DNA of 64,000 nucleotides from Pseudomonadota bacterium (GTDB lineage: Bacteria > Pseudomonadota > Gammaproteobacteria > Xanthomonadales > Ahniellaceae), in contig JALHNO010000011.1 of the NCBI GenBank assembly GCA_022843465.1, forward strand, positions 111,722 to 175,721. The letters are read 5' to 3'. The notes beneath the pieces were generated by a model, which did no database searches, had not been told where the DNA came from, and saw nothing but the letters and a program-made list of their open reading frames with translations. Positions 9,539 to 19,008 of this stretch are shown piece by piece; positions within the stretch are counted from its first letter, which is position 1; every line of letters starts with the position of its first letter. The position numbers and the translations under genes are program-made.

Positions 9539-10813
9539 ATGAACACAGCCAGCACGCATCTGTACCTACACCGGGTCGGCAGCGGCTTGATGTTGTTCGT
9601 AATGGCGACCGGCGGCGAGGCAGCCGAGTTGTTCCAGATTGGCAGCAACACGACCCACGCGCGCGACGAACTCGGATTCGCCGTCTCTTCGGAAGCCGAT
9701 CGGGTCGCCGCGTCGGCCCCGGGAGAAAGCAGCGAGCGCGGCGCAGTCTATGTCTTCGATTGTTCCGTCGCTGGCTGCACTCAAGAGGCCCGCCTGGCTC
9801 CGGCTGATCTCCAGGTGGGAGATGCATTTGGCACCGCGCTCGCGCAGTCCGGCAATACGCTGGTGGTATCTGCGCCGGGGCAATCCGCTGGCGCCGTCTA
9901 CGTGTTCGTAAGCAGCGCACCGGGTCTGTGGTCGCAGCAGGCCAAACTGTCCGACCCCGGCGGGAAGACCGATCAGCGTTTCGGCGCGGCCCTGGCCTTG
10001 CTCGACGATACGCTGCTGGTGGGCGCTGCCGGCGAGGGTGGTGATCGCGGCGCGGTGTTCGCTTTCAATCGCACGGGCTCGCTCTGGTCGATTCCCACCT
10101 TGTTGCTGGCGCCCGATGGCGTCGCCGGCGATGGCTTCGGCAGCGCCCTCGCACTCAGCAACAGACACGCGCTGATCGGTGCTCCCTATGAAGGCAACAC
10201 CGGACCGGGACAAAGCTATGCGCGCGGCGCTGCCTATGCGTTCGAGCGCCTGAGCCCAACCTCGTGGTTCAGCACACCGGTCAAACTTCTGGCGAGCACG
10301 CCAGCCAACGCCGCGCTCTTTGGCTTTTCAGTAGCGCTTGAGGGCAATCGTGCTGCGATCGGTGCCCCGTTCGCGGCTGCCGGGGATGGTCGCATACAGA
10401 TCTTCGATTTTGCCAGCGGATTCGGCTGGTCCGCTGGCGCCGAGTTAGGCAGTGTGTGGACGCAGCCTGGCGCGCGTCTGGGCTGGTCGCTCACACTCGA
10501 TGGCGAGCAACTGGTGTCGGGGGCGCCGTTCGATGCCGCCGATCCAGGTGCCCAGTGTGGTGCGACCCTCCGCCATGCACACGCCGCTGGAATCTGGACC
10601 GAACTCGAACCGCTGCGCCTGCGCAGTCGCCAGCCGGGTGATCTCGCCGGCTGGATGCAGACCAGCAATGGCACCAGGCACGCCGCCGCCCTGCCCGCGT
10701 TGACGCGCTCGGGCCTTGAGCATGCCGGTGCCATCGCCTGGTTCGATGAACTCGAGCTGGTATTTGCCGAAGGCTACGAGATTCCGCATCCCGACTGCTT
10801 CGACGCGCCTTGA
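9539..10813 (+). CDS. Secreted FG-GAP repeat protein
   Basis: A 424-residue exported protein made of FG-GAP (integrin-like) repeats: recurring LGFAVSSEADRVAASAPG, FGTALAQSGNTLVVSAPG, FGSALALSNRHALIGAPY and similar, each about 55-60 residues, predicting a seven-bladed beta-propeller. ATG at 9539 follows the ribosome site AGGTGAGGAACG and starts a signal peptide; an ATG at 9521 is less likely. Near the C terminus ELVFAEGYE is a degenerate match to the GFE tail of other exported proteins here, followed by a cysteine-containing extension. Role unknown; probably surface or periplasmic binding. Confidence 0.85.
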   Translation: MNTASTHLYLHRVGSGLMLFVMATGGEAAELFQIGSNTTHARDELGFAVSSEADRVAASAPGESSERGAVYVFDCSVAGCTQEARLAPADLQVGDAFGTALAQSGNTLVVSAPGQSAGAVYVFVSSAPGLWSQQAKLSDPGGKTDQRFGAALALLDDTLLVGAAGEGGDRGAVFAFNRTGSLWSIPTLLLAPDGVAGDGFGSALALSNRHALIGAPYEGNTGPGQSYARGAAYAFERLSPTSWFSTPVKLLASTPANAALFGFSVALEGNRAAIGAPFAAAGDGRIQIFDFASGFGWSAGAELGSVWTQPGARLGWSLTLDGEQLVSGAPFDAADPGAQCGATLRHAHAAGIWTELEPLRLRSRQPGDLAGWMQTSNGTRHAAALPALTRSGLEHAGAIAWFDELELVFAEGYEIPHPDCFDAP

Positions 10814-10881
10814 GCGATGCGAGTTGACGGCTGCGCCCCGCACGTGGGCGCGGCGCGGCGGCGCGACCGCGATGTGCCCGC

Positions 10882-13608
10882 CTACTCGAAACCCTGCCGG
10901 AACACGAGGTCGAGATCGGGCAGCTGGATCTGCCAGAGCTCGCGTCCGCTGAAGCCATCATTGGCCTGGAAATAGACCACATCACCCGCCGCCAGCAGTC
11001 GCTGGGGGGCACTGCCCTCGGGTCCCGCCGCCACATCGGCACCGGGCACTGCCACCAGTGCGCCGTTGTAGAGCACGCGGATCTCCTCGCCATCATCTGG
11101 GCTGGACCGCGTTGCGGTGAACACCACCGCCCCATTCGCCGCAACGACGATCGATTGCACCGGGCCCAGGGTCACGCTCGCCGGGTTGTAGGCGCAGTGG
11201 GTACCCGCCGCCGTGCCATCGGTCTCGAACAATCGGCAGGCCGGCTCGATCGAACTGGTCGCGCGGAAATAGAGCCGACCGTTGCCCTCGGCGAACACCG
11301 GCACGTACTCCCCGAACGCACTGCCCACGCCGCTGACAAGGTCACTGATCCGCTGGGTGCCTGCGGCCGTTCCGTCGCTGGCGTAGAGTTCGTTGCCGTG
11401 TGTCGGGCTGATGGCCGTGAACACGATCCGGTCGCCCACCCGACGCAGATTGGTGATGCTGCTCGACAGCGGGCCGGGGCTGATATCGGTCAGCCGGCTG
11501 GTGCCCTGGGCGGTGCCGGTTGTTACCCAGAGTTCGGCGCCGAAGATGCCATCGTTGGCGACGAACAGCAGGCGATCATTCAGCGCAATCATGTTGAAGA
11601 TGTCGCTGTCGTCTGCGCCGGCGCGGATGTCGGCGACCAGGCCAAGCTGATCGCTGCCATCGAGGCTGCGCAGCTCCATCCCGGTCGCGGGTTCGAAGCC
11701 TATGAAATACAGGCGCCCAGCCGCGCCCGCGATGCCTACAAAGCCATCGAAGCAGAGATCCCAGACCGAGATGGAATCCGGCGTCGAAAGATCGGTGACA
11801 GGAAACGTATTGGGCGTCGTACCATCACTGCGGTAAATCTCGACATCATTGCTGCCATTGCCACTGGCAATGAAGTAGCGCGCCCCATTGCGCTCGATCA
11901 CGCACTGCGGCCCACGAATCTCGGGGCGCGCCGGACTCAGTGTCACGGTGCCGGCAGCTGTACCGTCGGTCGCCACCAGGCCATTGCTGCCTCGAAACCA
12001 CACCCGTCCGAAGTGCACCCCGCTGGCCGCGGCCGTGAAGCTGCCCAGGGCTTCCGGCACGCCGGTCCCGCTGGTGGGCAGACTGAAGTTGTTGCCGCTC
12101 TGGCCCGGCACGAATCCACTGAAGATCAGCCGGTTGTTGAATGCCGTGACCGGTACCGAAAAGCTGTCACCGATATCGCTCTGCAGATTGCCCAGTGCCA
12201 CCGTGCTGGCTGCCGTGCCCGTGGTGTAGAAAGGCTCACCGCTCGACTGACCATCAGCGCTGTAGCCGATGATCGCTTCGTTGGCCGTGGTCGGCACCAG
12301 TACCGTCATCGTCCCGCCGCCCTGGATCGCACTGCCGGAAATCAGCGTCGTGCCGGCATTGGTGCCATCGCTGATCCAGAGCTTGTCGTCAAATGCCAGC
12401 AAGGCACGGGTCTGGCTTACCGTGGGTCGGAGAAAAGTCGTCTCGGTGATGCCGGTCGCTCCGGCAACCACTTCCTTCAACAGCCCGGTGCCGGCCAGCG
12501 TGCCATCGCTGCTGAAGAGTTCGCGGCCACTGCCGGTGGCGACTCCGGTGAACAGCAGACGATTGCCCAGACTCACCAGGTTCTGCGGTGTGACACCGGC
12601 ACTGGTGATATTGCTGGTACCGGCCACGCTGCCATCGGTCACCGCAAGCACGCTCGACGCACCCGAGCCGCTGACGAAAAACACCCGGAACAAGGCAACG
12701 TTGAAGGTAAGACCGGATATCGAATTGGCCGTGCGCAACTTGATCGTCGAGGGCACGGTTCCCTGCGTCACCCAAAGCTCTGAGTTGAACGTTGTGAAAT
12801 CACGGATCACCACATAGGTGTTCGGTCCAAGCGTGATCATGGTCGGGTCTGCGAAGCGCTGCGTGTCCGTGCCGAATCCCGACAACTCACTGGTGCCGCT
12901 CGCTGGCGCCGTGGTGGAGGTGTACTGCAGCGCCAGAACCTCGCGCTCAAGCCCGATCGGCCTGCAGATCACCGCGATATCCAGGGTATTGAGCAGGGCG
13001 AAACTGGTCGGCTCCGATGAGCCTGGGCCCGGGTTGACGTCGCGCTCCAGTGCAACCGTTGGAGACGCGCCAGCATTGAGTCGCCAGATTTCGCGGCCAT
13101 GCTCGCCGGTGCGCGCAACGAAGAAGGTACGGGTCACCGTGCTCGCATTGATCCTGAAGCTCAGGCGGGTGAAGCTGGCCGGGGTCGAACTCGGTGCCCC
13201 CGGATTGATGTCGCTGACCAGTACCGGCACGTTCGATCCGGCGGCGAGACGCCACAACTCTGCTCCATGCTGGCCATCATCGGCCGAGAAGAACAGATTG
13301 CTGCCCTCGACATAGAAATTGCTTGGACTCGAAGCGCAGCTTCCAGGGCAGATGTCGGCGAAGATGCGTGTGTTGATCGCACTGCCATCCGTCACCCACA
13401 GCTCACTACCCAGCCGATCAGTGGTCGCAACAAAGAAGCGCCTGCCATCGAAGGAGATCGCCGAGCTGCCCAGGCTCCCATTGGCGCCGGGATTCAGACC
13501 GGTATTGAGATCAGCGAACTGGCTGACCTGGCCCTGAGCTTGCAGGCCCGTCGTGGTTGCCGCCAAGGCCAACAGGGCCAGGCGGAACATGCTTGCGATC
13601 GCGGTCAT
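10882..13608 (-). CDS. Secreted ELWxxDGT-repeat propeller protein
   Basis: A 908-residue exported protein built of hyperconserved repeats of the ELWxxDGT type (ELWVTDGSA, AELWRLAAG, ELFSSDGT, ELYASDGTAAGT and others). The repeats form beta-propeller blades. The frame stays open a further 112 codons upstream, through the palindrome array, but ATG 13608 (MTAIASMFRLALLAL) begins a proper signal peptide and is taken as the start. It ends in LVFRQGFE at the extreme C terminus, matching the tail of three other exported proteins here. Function beyond propeller structure is unknown. Confidence 0.88.
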   Translation of the reverse strand: MTAIASMFRLALLALAATTTGLQAQGQVSQFADLNTGLNPGANGSLGSSAISFDGRRFFVATTDRLGSELWVTDGSAINTRIFADICPGSCASSPSNFYVEGSNLFFSADDGQHGAELWRLAAGSNVPVLVSDINPGAPSSTPASFTRLSFRINASTVTRTFFVARTGEHGREIWRLNAGASPTVALERDVNPGPGSSEPTSFALLNTLDIAVICRPIGLEREVLALQYTSTTAPASGTSELSGFGTDTQRFADPTMITLGPNTYVVIRDFTTFNSELWVTQGTVPSTIKLRTANSISGLTFNVALFRVFFVSGSGASSVLAVTDGSVAGTSNITSAGVTPQNLVSLGNRLLFTGVATGSGRELFSSDGTLAGTGLLKEVVAGATGITETTFLRPTVSQTRALLAFDDKLWISDGTNAGTTLISGSAIQGGGTMTVLVPTTANEAIIGYSADGQSSGEPFYTTGTAASTVALGNLQSDIGDSFSVPVTAFNNRLIFSGFVPGQSGNNFSLPTSGTGVPEALGSFTAAASGVHFGRVWFRGSNGLVATDGTAAGTVTLSPARPEIRGPQCVIERNGARYFIASGNGSNDVEIYRSDGTTPNTFPVTDLSTPDSISVWDLCFDGFVGIAGAAGRLYFIGFEPATGMELRSLDGSDQLGLVADIRAGADDSDIFNMIALNDRLLFVANDGIFGAELWVTTGTAQGTSRLTDISPGPLSSSITNLRRVGDRIVFTAISPTHGNELYASDGTAAGTQRISDLVSGVGSAFGEYVPVFAEGNGRLYFRATSSIEPACRLFETDGTAAGTHCAYNPASVTLGPVQSIVVAANGAVVFTATRSSPDDGEEIRVLYNGALVAVPGADVAAGPEGSAPQRLLAAGDVVYFQANDGFSGRELWQIQLPDLDLVFRQGFE

Positions 13609-13733
13609 AGCCGAACTCCGTCGAGGTTGCCGGCCCGACATGAAGGGGCCCGCCTGCCCCTGTAAACCCCGCCAGCCGGAAAACCCCGCCAATCGCGGCA
13701 TCGCCAAAAGATCCCGGTTTGCGCTTTTCATTC

Positions 13734-14236
13734 GGCATCTCTGCGAGATGCCGGCTTGCGCTTTCCTGTAGGGCATCTCTGTGAGATGCCGCCTTGCACT
13801 TTCCTGTAGGGCATCTCTGTGAGATGCCGCCTTGCGCTTTCCTGTAGGGCATCTCTGTGAGATGCCGCCTTGCACTTTCCTGTAGGGCATCTCTGTGAGA
13901 TGCCGCCTTGCACTTTCCTGTAGGGCATCTCTGTGAGATGCCATCCGAACACCGCCGCGAGGTCAGATGGCAAGTCACAGACTTGCCCTACAAAAAACCC
14001 TGCAGGGCATCTCTGTGAGATGCCGCCTTGCGCTTTCCTGTAGGGCATCTCTGTGAGATGCCATCCGAACACCGCCGCGAGGTCAGATGGCAAGTCACAG
14101 ACTTGCCCTACAAAAAACCCTGCAGGGCATCTCTGTGAGATGCCGCCTTGCACTTTCCTGTAGGGCATCTCTGTGAGATGCCATCCGAACACCGCCGCGA
14201 GGTCAGATGGCAAGTCACAGACTTGCCCTGCAAGGG
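13734..14236. repeat. Nested palindrome array (38-bp and 120-bp periods)
   Basis: The palindrome GGCATCTC-TGT-GAGATGCC, headed by GTAG, recurs about ten times. From 13768 to 13917 copies follow every 38 bp with the spacer GCCTTGCACTTTCCT. From 13918 the period becomes 120 bp (starts near 13918, 14038, 14158), because a second element, containing the inverted pair GGTCAGATGGCAAGTC / GACTTGCC, is interposed. The array fills the space between the start of the ELWxxDGT gene and the propeller gene at 14315 and must contain or replace their promoters. Confidence 0.93.
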
Positions 14237-14314
14237 CACGCCGGCGCACTGCCGCACAACATCCTCCAGGCGCCGCAGTTAAACTACGCGATCCCCGAAC
14301 TGCCGAGCGTCACC

Positions 14315-15163
14315 ATGCCATCAAGCATCAAGTTGCTACTCGCGATCCTCTTGCTGGCCGCCGGCTCCTTGCATGCCCAAACCCTCAATGCCCCAGAAAG
14401 CCTGGACTACGACGCCGCCGCTGCGCGCTACCTGATCAGCAACCGCGGTGCCGGACAGATTCTGGCTCGATCAAGTGGCGGCGTGCTCACCCTCTTTACG
14501 GACGACCCCAGTTCGCCAGCAGGCATGGAAATCGTCGCCGGCGTCGTCTATGTCGCCGATGGCGGTTTCGTCCGTGGCTATCGCCTCAGCGATGCCGTGC
14601 GCGTGGTCAATCACCCGATCAGCGGCGCCACGTTTCTCAATGGCATCGCCAGCGATGGCGGCAGCCGACTCTGGGTCACGGATTTCAGCAGCCAACGTCT
14701 GCATCAGCTCGATATCGGCGATATCGGCAATGTCAGTCACACCACGCCGATCACGAGCACCGGCTTTCAACCCAACGGCCTCTGGTGGGATGCCGCCCAG
14801 CAACGCCTGCTGATGGTCAGCTGGGGAGCAAATGCCCGCGTGTTTTCCTGGCAGCCCGGTCAGACATCCGCCACTCTGGTCGTGCAGACCAGCTTCAGCA
14901 ATTTCGATGGCATCGTCCGCGACTGCGATGGCGCGGTGTACATCTCCAGCTGGGGTGCCTCGGCGGTACTGCGCACACCGGCACCCCTCACGGCGCAATC
15001 GGTATTCACGATCTTCGCACCAGGGCAATCCAGTCCCGCCGACCTTGCGTATGCCGCGGAGTTGGGCGAAGTGGCTGTGCCCAATGCCGGCAACAGCACC
15101 TTGAGCTTCCTGGCGACATCCTGTGTCGGCGTGCAGTACCGCGATGGTTTCGAATCGGGCTGA
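14315..15163 (+). CDS. Exported SMP-30/NHL-like propeller protein
   Basis: A 282-residue exported protein. ATG 14315 (MPSSIKLLLAILLLAAGSLHAQ) gives a textbook signal peptide; upstream codons in the same frame lie inside the palindrome array. The body (about 20-270) has the blade pattern of SMP-30/gluconolactonase-like six-bladed propellers (ESLDYDAAAARYLISNRG, VYVADGG, GIASDGGSRLWVTD, PNGLWWD, DGIVRDCDGAVYISSWG). It ends VQYRDGFESG, the tail motif shared with other exported proteins of this window. Substrate unknown. Confidence 0.82.
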   Translation: MPSSIKLLLAILLLAAGSLHAQTLNAPESLDYDAAAARYLISNRGAGQILARSSGGVLTLFTDDPSSPAGMEIVAGVVYVADGGFVRGYRLSDAVRVVNHPISGATFLNGIASDGGSRLWVTDFSSQRLHQLDIGDIGNVSHTTPITSTGFQPNGLWWDAAQQRLLMVSWGANARVFSWQPGQTSATLVVQTSFSNFDGIVRDCDGAVYISSWGASAVLRTPAPLTAQSVFTIFAPGQSSPADLAYAAELGEVAVPNAGNSTLSFLATSCVGVQYRDGFESG

Positions 15164-15191
15164 GCTCAAAACGTCGCCGAGAGAACTTCAT

Positions 15192-15304
15192 GGAGCGCGC
15201 CTGCCCCGCTGCCGTTGATCCTGATCTTGTAGAGCGCGGGCTTGCCCCGCTGCCGTTGATCTTGATCTTGTAGAGCGCGGGCTTGCCCCGCTGCTCCCGC
15301 TCCT
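15192..15304. repeat. Short GCCCCGCTG / TTGATCTTG repeat cluster
   Basis: Three imperfect copies of a 50-bp unit consisting of GAGCGCGGGCTTGCCCCGCTG and a CGTTGATCTTGATCTTGTA linker lie between two convergent genes. The GCGGG-CTTG-CCCGC palindrome is headed by GTAGA. The same unit occurs in the 47.7-48.0 kb array. Confidence 0.85.
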
Positions 15305-15437
15305 GATGCTTCGATCAACAGAAAATCCAAAGGCAGGACCGCGCACCTCAGGGCAGCCCGCCCCATGGCGCTCGACAGCGGAGCCGATCAATCTCCTCCA
15401 GCACCACAACTCCGAGGTAGCGACCCCGCCACCGCGC

Positions 15438-16376
15438 TCAGCTACTTGCGGTAATCGCGGCAATCAACTCATCACGCACCGGATCCGCGCGCTCATTGGC
15501 GATCTGGCAGGTGCCGGCATTGGCGTGACCACCGCCGCCATACTTGAGACAAAGCGCACCGATGTTCAGGCTTGAACTGCGATCGATGATCGACTTGCCG
15601 ATGGCGAACACCGTGTTCTGCTGCTTGACACCCCACATCACGTGGATGGACACCGTGCAGGCGGGATTCAGAGCGTAGATCATGAAGCGGTTGGTCGCAT
15701 GGATGACCTCCTCGTTGCGCAGGTCAAGCACGACCAGCTTTCCGTGCACCGTGGCGCAACGACGCAACTGCTGCTCGGCCAGTCGGGCCTGATCGAGGTA
15801 CAGGTCCGAGCGCTCGCGGACATCCGGCAATTCCAGGATCTCGTCGATCGTATGATCACGACAATAGTCGATCAGCTGCATCATCAACTGGTAATTGGAT
15901 ACCCGGAAATCGCGGAAGCGCCCGAGTCCGGTACGCGCATCCATGAGATAGTTCAGCAGCACCCAGCCGGTGGGATGCAGGATTTCATCCAGCGAAAATT
16001 GCGCCGAGTCGGCCTTGTCGACGGCGACCAGCATTTCCGGCGCGACCTTGGGAAACACCGAGGCGCCGCCAAAGTGCTGGTAGACCACACGCGCCGCCGA
16101 GGGTGCGTTGGCATCGATGATGTGATTGGCGGCGCGCTCGCCATCCAGACGCAGGGTTTCGCTCAGATGATGATCGAAGGCGAGATGACAACCCGCGACA
16201 TAGGGCAGATTGGTAATAATGTCCCTGGCACCAATTTCGATCTTGCCGTCCTGCATGTCCTTGGGATGGACGAAGGAAATCTCGTCCACCATGTCGAGTT
16301 CCTTGAGCAGGACGGCGCAGACCAGCCCGTCGAAATCGCTGCGGGTGACAAGACGATATCGCTTCGGATCGGACAT
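15438..16376 (-). CDS. DHH-family phosphoesterase
   Basis: A 312-residue cytoplasmic protein of the DHH/DHHA1 superfamily (exopolyphosphatase, nanoRNase and RecJ relatives). The N-terminal DHH domain shows TRSDFDGLVCAV (metal-binding Asp at 14 and 16), FDHHLSET, and a further acidic motif DKADSAQ. The C-terminal DHHA1 domain ends with the substrate-binding GGGGHANAGTC loop. The start at 16376 (MSDPKRY) is ten codons inside the longest frame and better fits the domain start. Whether the substrate is short RNA, pAp or polyphosphate cannot be told from sequence. Confidence 0.85.
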   Translation of the reverse strand: MSDPKRYRLVTRSDFDGLVCAVLLKELDMVDEISFVHPKDMQDGKIEIGARDIITNLPYVAGCHLAFDHHLSETLRLDGERAANHIIDANAPSAARVVYQHFGGASVFPKVAPEMLVAVDKADSAQFSLDEILHPTGWVLLNYLMDARTGLGRFRDFRVSNYQLMMQLIDYCRDHTIDEILELPDVRERSDLYLDQARLAEQQLRRCATVHGKLVVLDLRNEEVIHATNRFMIYALNPACTVSIHVMWGVKQQNTVFAIGKSIIDRSSSLNIGALCLKYGGGGHANAGTCQIANERADPVRDELIAAITASS

Positions 16377-16502
16377 GGCGCAGTACTCCCCTGGTTCCGG
16401 ATACACAGGATCGACCCGGCAATGCCGCAGCCGATCCGCCTCCGCCCGGCAATGCAGGCTGCCGGTTGGCTGGGGCTCAGTCTAGCGCAGCTGGACGGCT
16501 GG

Positions 16503-17411
16503 TTAGCGATCCGTCTCCCGCCTCAGAGTTCGCGCAAACAGCGCCAGCATCTGCGCCCAGGCGCGTGCGGCGGCATCCGGATCATGGCGTGGCGTCGTGT
16601 CATTGTTGAAGCCATGCTGGGTAGCGGGATGGATGACAGCGCTGTATCTCACCTCGGCTGCCTTGAGCGCTTCCTCATAGGCTGGCCAACCTGCGTTGAC
16701 GCGCTCATCGTGCTCGGCAAACACCAGCAGCAACTCCGCGCGGATCTGGCTCACCTGGTCGAGCGGCGCCCCGCCACCATAGAACGGCACGGCCGCTTTC
16801 AACTCGGGCACGCGCGTCGCCAGCAGGTTGACGATGCCACCGCCGTAACAGAATCCCACCGCGCCCAGACAGCCGTTGCCGCCCTCGATCTCCAGCAGCA
16901 GACGCGCGGCTGCGACAAAATCCTCCCGCGTCTTGCCCTGATCGAGCTTGGCAAATTCCGCCCGCGCTGCATCCTCATCGCCAGGATAGCCACCGAGCGG
17001 AAACAGCGCATCGGGCGCAAATGCGATATAGCCCGCAAGCGCGAGCCGGCGCGCAATGTCCTCGATATGCGGATTCAGGCCACGGTTCTCGTGGGCGACC
17101 AGCACCACCGGCAGCGCCGCCGATGCGTCTGCCGGACGCACAAGATATCCGCGCGCCCGGCCATGGCCCTGCGGCGAATCGAACTCCAGATATCGGGTCT
17201 GCAGACGCGCATCGTCGGGCTTGACCTGCTGGGCCGCGGCAAACTGCGGGCTCAATGCCGCCAGAATGCCCGCGGCACCGGCGACACCGACCAGACCCGC
17301 CGCGCCACGCAAAAAACCGCGGCGATCGATCAGGCCATGGACGTACTCATCAAACAATTTCCATACCGCGGGATCGAACTCTGGCTTGCTGCCACTGGAC
17401 GTCTGCGTCAT
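16503..17411 (-). CDS. Tat-exported dienelactone-hydrolase-family protein
   Basis: A 302-residue alpha/beta hydrolase of the dienelactone hydrolase family. Start at 17411 (MTQTSSG). A twin-arginine motif RRGFLRG followed by AAGLVGVAGAAGILAAL marks Tat export. Catalytic elements are visible: the nucleophile Cys in GFCYGGG, an Asp in FAEHDERV and the His in QHGFNND; ENRG of HENRGLN is also family-typical. Natural substrate unknown, since the family ranges from dienelactones to other esters. It is divergent from the cupredoxin operon at 17652 with a 240-bp gap. Confidence 0.87.
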   Translation of the reverse strand: MTQTSSGSKPEFDPAVWKLFDEYVHGLIDRRGFLRGAAGLVGVAGAAGILAALSPQFAAAQQVKPDDARLQTRYLEFDSPQGHGRARGYLVRPADASAALPVVLVAHENRGLNPHIEDIARRLALAGYIAFAPDALFPLGGYPGDEDAARAEFAKLDQGKTREDFVAAARLLLEIEGGNGCLGAVGFCYGGGIVNLLATRVPELKAAVPFYGGGAPLDQVSQIRAELLLVFAEHDERVNAGWPAYEEALKAAEVRYSAVIHPATQHGFNNDTTPRHDPDAAARAWAQMLALFARTLRRETDR

Positions 17412-17651
17412 CACCGCTCTCCTGGCCAGTCCCCGGGCAACCGCGCCGAACAGCTGAACGCCCCAGCGCGAGCGCACGCGCTGCGGCTGGTTGCCCAAGC
17501 ATCGAAAGATACCATGATGATCGGCAGCAGCCGGGAAGCATGCGGATGCAACCCCCCAATGGTCAGTGGCAGCGGCCACCGGACTGCGGGACAATCGACA
17601 GCAGCCGGCCCTCATTGCTGGCACCTTTGCGCTGTCCCCAGGAGAGCCGCC

Positions 17652-18455
17652 ATGCCGGATTTCAGACTGTTCCTCTTCCGAGCGTTTTCAGCTGCCGCGC
17701 TCATGTTCACGGCGCACACGCTCCCGGCCGCCAATCACAATGTGACCGTCGGTGGTAGCGGGCTGCGCTTCACACCCAACCAGTTGACGATTCAGATGGG
17801 CGACACCGTCACCTTCAGCAATGCCGGCGGTGTCCATAACGTCGCATCCCAGGCAGGCGCCTTTCGTTGCGCCAACACCTGTAGCGGCAATGGAGCGAAT
17901 GCCAGCAGTTCCAACTGGGTAGCCGTGATCACCTTCAACAATCCTGGCGCCTTCGACTTCTACTGCGATGTCCACGGCGCTCCAGGCGAGGGCATGTCGG
18001 GTTCGCTCACTGTGCAGGGCACGCCGACGCCGCCGCCGCTGAGCGCCGGCTACACCGGCACCTGGTACGACCCGGCCCAGAGTGGACACGGAATTTTTGT
18101 CGAAATCCTCCCTGGAAATCTGATGCTTGCGTACTGGTTCACCTTCACCCCGGATGGCCAGCAGGCCTGGTTCGGTGGCGTCGGCAACGTGGTCGGCAAT
18201 ACCGTGTCGATGCCAGTGGTACGCAGCACCGGTGGCCGCTTCATTCCGAACTTCAATCCAGCCGAGATCGTGCGCACCGACTGGGGTACCCTGAATTTCA
18301 TCTTCACCGATTGCAACAACGGCCGCGTCGATTTCAATTCGGTCATTGGATTCGGCACCGGCAGCATGTTGCTGCGACGCCTCACCCTGCCGGCTGGCCT
18401 GGAATGTCCGGTGCCTGCCACAACGGCCACGGCGCGTGTTGCCCACGACAGTTAG
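17652..18455 (+). CDS. Exported cupredoxin with C-terminal WYDP-SGHG domain
   Basis: A 267-residue exported copper protein, preceded by GGAGAGCCGCC. The signal peptide ends near A26-A27. The plastocyanin/azurin-like domain (about 28-123) has the type 1 copper ligands H62 (GGVHNV), C105 and H108 (FYCDVHG) and M115. After a proline hinge (TPTPPPL) residues about 134-245 match the domain of the protein at 7914: TWYDPAQSGHGIF, LAYWFTFT, DWGTLNFIFTDCNNG. First gene of a plus-strand operon ending in apbE; only 7 bp separate it from the thioredoxin gene. A periplasmic electron-transfer role is likely. Confidence 0.88.
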   Translation: MPDFRLFLFRAFSAAALMFTAHTLPAANHNVTVGGSGLRFTPNQLTIQMGDTVTFSNAGGVHNVASQAGAFRCANTCSGNGANASSSNWVAVITFNNPGAFDFYCDVHGAPGEGMSGSLTVQGTPTPPPLSAGYTGTWYDPAQSGHGIFVEILPGNLMLAYWFTFTPDGQQAWFGGVGNVVGNTVSMPVVRSTGGRFIPNFNPAEIVRTDWGTLNFIFTDCNNGRVDFNSVIGFGTGSMLLRRLTLPAGLECPVPATTATARVAHDS

Positions 18456-18462
18456 ATTCGAC

Positions 18463-19008
18463 ATGACTGCCACGCTAGCTTCGATGCGCCGGCCGTTGCT
18501 GCCGCTGACATGGATCATGGGGCTTGCCCTCGCCCTGCTGTCGGTCATCGCTTCGGCCGCCGTCAACCAGGGCACGGCGGCGCCGGATTTCGAACTGCCC
18601 CTGCTCGACAGCAGAGATAAATTGCGTCTGCGCGATTATCGCGGGCGGGTGGTGCTGCTCGATTTCTGGGCCTCCTGGTGCGGACCGTGCAGGCAATCGC
18701 TGCCGGAGTACCAGAAGCTGCGCGAGGAATTTCCCCGCAAGGACTTTGAAGTGATTGCGATCACGGTCGATGAGGATGCCGCCGACGCACTGAAATTTCT
18801 CGAGCGTCATGCGCTGCGTTTCCCGTTGCCACACGATCCGCAAGGCAAGGTAGCCGGCGCGTATCAACCGCTCGGCATGCCGACTTCCTACCTGATCGAC
18901 CGCAACGGCGTCGTGCGCTCGCGCCATAGTGGCTTCAACATGGAAGATGTCGCGCCACTGCGCGCTCATATCGAACAACTGGTCGCCGAGGTGCAGCATG
19001 GGGATTAG
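18463..19008 (+). CDS. TlpA/ResA-like periplasmic thioredoxin
   Basis: A 181-residue thioredoxin-fold protein. An N-terminal hydrophobic segment (about 13-32) serves as signal peptide or membrane anchor. The AhpC/TSA-Redoxin fold has the redox motif WCGPC (72-76), and MPTSYLID (139-146) contains the cis-proline. It should reduce periplasmic disulfides, plausibly the C-x-C tail of the lipoprotein encoded next. Its stop overlaps the DUF4266 start by 11 nt. Confidence 0.92.
   Translation: MTATLASMRRPLLPLTWIMGLALALLSVIASAAVNQGTAAPDFELPLLDSRDKLRLRDYRGRVVLLDFWASWCGPCRQSLPEYQKLREEFPRKDFEVIAITVDEDAADALKFLERHALRFPLPHDPQGKVAGAYQPLGMPTSYLIDRNGVVRSRHSGFNMEDVAPLRAHIEQLVAEVQHGD

Noticed and set aside
13609-13944. 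N-terminal extension of the ELWxxDGT protein
   Set aside because: It translates the palindrome array; the signal peptide starts at 13608.
15642-17651. Long plus-strand frame running into the cupredoxin gene
   Set aside because: It is antisense to the DHH and dienelactone-hydrolase genes; only the part from 17652, with ribosome site and signal peptide, is real.
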